This document shows positions 63,340 through 64,000 of a stretch of DNA of 64,000 bases, piece after piece. Source of the stretch: Brevibacillus agri. Its GTDB lineage: Bacteria > Bacillota > Bacilli > Brevibacillales > Brevibacillaceae. Position numbers and translations under genes: made by a program. A model generated the notes under the pieces. It saw only the letters and a list, made by a program, of their open reading frames with translations, was not told the origin of the DNA and did not search any database. Each line of letters opens with the position of its first letter. Within the stretch, counting starts at the first letter, position 1. The stretch spans positions 2,968,001-3,032,000 of the forward strand of contig NZ_CP026363.1 of the NCBI RefSeq assembly GCF_004117055.1. Reading direction: 5' to 3'.

Positions 63340-64000
63340 ATGAATGGAACCACCCAGACGAAGCCTGACGATGTCGAAGAAAGACTGAAAGCGATTTGGA
63401 CAGATGTGCTGCAGCGAAGCGACGTGGGCATTCATGACAATTTTTTCGCGATTGGCGGCCACTCGCTAAAAGCGCTGGAGCTGGAAGTCAGAATCGGCGT
63501 GGAGTTCGATCTCGAAATCTCGCTGGAAAACATTTTCCAGAACCTCACGATCAGCGAGCTGGCAGAGTATATCCGCCGTTCGCAGGACGACGCGCGCTCT
63601 TTTATCAAGCCTGCGCCGGACAGACCTTACTACCCTGTTTCCTGGACGCAAAAAAAGATGTTCTTTGCCTATTTCGACGGGCTAGACAATGCTGTGATCG
63701 ACCTTCGCAGAGTGCCGCAGGAGATCGAGCCTTACGAACTGGAGAGAGCTTTTTCGTACATAATCAAAAGGCACAAACTGCTGCGTACCACCGTTGGCAT
63801 CAAAGACGATGCGGTCGTCCAGTTCGTTCACGACGAGGCGGTTGCGGATTCTTTTCGCCTGCATGACTGGGAGGCCCCCGAGGAACAAGCGTTGCAGGAG
63901 GAGTTCATTCGCCAATGCGTGGTCGAAATCAGTCAGCCGTACACGCTCGACCAGCTCCCGCTCTTTCGCGTTGGCCTCGTCCGCTTGCCGCAAGAAGGCA
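63340..64000 (+). CDS. NRPS beginning with a carrier domain then C (cut by window edge)
   Basis: The frame is open from ATG 63340 (GAAGGGGG upstream) to the end, 220 residues. Residues 10-85 are a peptidyl carrier domain with the phosphopantetheine serine in IGGHSLKA. From about residue 98 a condensation domain begins (YYPVSWTQKKMFF, then a region with RHKLLRTT). An NRPS that starts with a bare carrier can be loaded by a separate ligase, for example with an aryl acid such as AHBA. The loading enzyme is not in the window. Confidence 0.88.
   Translation, partial: MNGTTQTKPDDVEERLKAIWTDVLQRSDVGIHDNFFAIGGHSLKALELEVRIGVEFDLEISLENIFQNLTISELAEYIRRSQDDARSFIKPAPDRPYYPVSWTQKKMFFAYFDGLDNAVIDLRRVPQEIEPYELERAFSYIIKRHKLLRTTVGIKDDAVVQFVHDEAVADSFRLHDWEAPEEQALQEEFIRQCVVEISQPYTLDQLPLFRVGLVRLPQEG

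Overview
The window looks like a chromosomal segment of a Gram-positive bacterium of the Bacillales, most likely Brevibacillus or a close relative in the Paenibacillaceae. This is an inference from strong AGGAGG ribosome sites, Bacillus-type families (Btr-like AraC/binding-protein fusion, sigma-54 activator next to a 2-oxo acid dehydrogenase operon), 7-1-7 Fur boxes and a GC content that looks well above 50%. No rRNA, tRNA, CRISPR array or intact insertion sequence was seen.

Bases 1 to about 13990 are ordinary chromosome. They hold the end of an EAL phosphodiesterase, a GreA/GreB-like gene behind a tiny leader ORF, a truncated small gene, an aldo/keto reductase, a PAS-AAA-HTH activator diverging from a complete E1alpha-E1beta-E2-E3 operon with a textbook -24/-12 promoter, a YerD-like glutamate synthase domain protein, a frameshifted small membrane protein, and two Fur-controlled siderophore genes. 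Bases 13990 to 15300 are a scrap zone: a P450 remnant, an Rhs/YD-repeat remnant and a small cysteine-containing hypothetical protein.

From about 15548 to the right edge lies a large NRPS/trans-AT-type PKS cluster, all on the plus strand. A good sigma-A-type promoter (15548-15576) is followed by a leader of about 290 nt ending in an intrinsic terminator (15732-15798), so entry into the cluster may be attenuated. The assembly line reads: starter C-A(Asn)-PCP-E; A(Gly)-PCP-Cy-A(Cys)-PCP; a transglutaminase-like protein; KS-KR-ACP-KS-KR-ACP; KS-KR-ACP-C-A-PCP; KS-[dead AT]-ACP-C; half DH-KR-ACP-C-A-PCP; KS-DH-KR-ACP; and, at the window edge, PCP-C. No active acyltransferase and no thioesterase is present. 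The acyl-D-Asn opening module followed by Gly-Cy-Cys resembles the ClbN and ClbJ logic of colibactin and the prodrug logic of zwittermicin and xenocoumacin.

Woven into the cluster are genes for 3-amino-5-hydroxybenzoate (AHBA): a divergent type II dehydroquinase (RifJ-like), a Gfo/Idh/MocA oxidoreductase (RifL-like), a ROK kinase (RifN-like) and a convincing AHBA synthase (RifK-like). There is also a short UvrA paralogue of the drug-resistance kind, implying a DNA-active product, and two C39/BtrH-like proteins of unknown role. An AHBA-containing, acyl-D-Asn-capped, thiazoline-bearing hybrid with UvrA-type self-protection matches no compound I can name, and is the main candidate for an undescribed system.

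Two places look like out-of-frame deletions. Near 19545-19562 the end of an E domain and a whole C domain are missing. Near 48505-48535 a KS and the first half of a DH are missing and the reading frame jumps from a BtrH-like gene into the DH. Either the cluster is decaying in this strain or the assembly has collapsed there; raw reads would decide.
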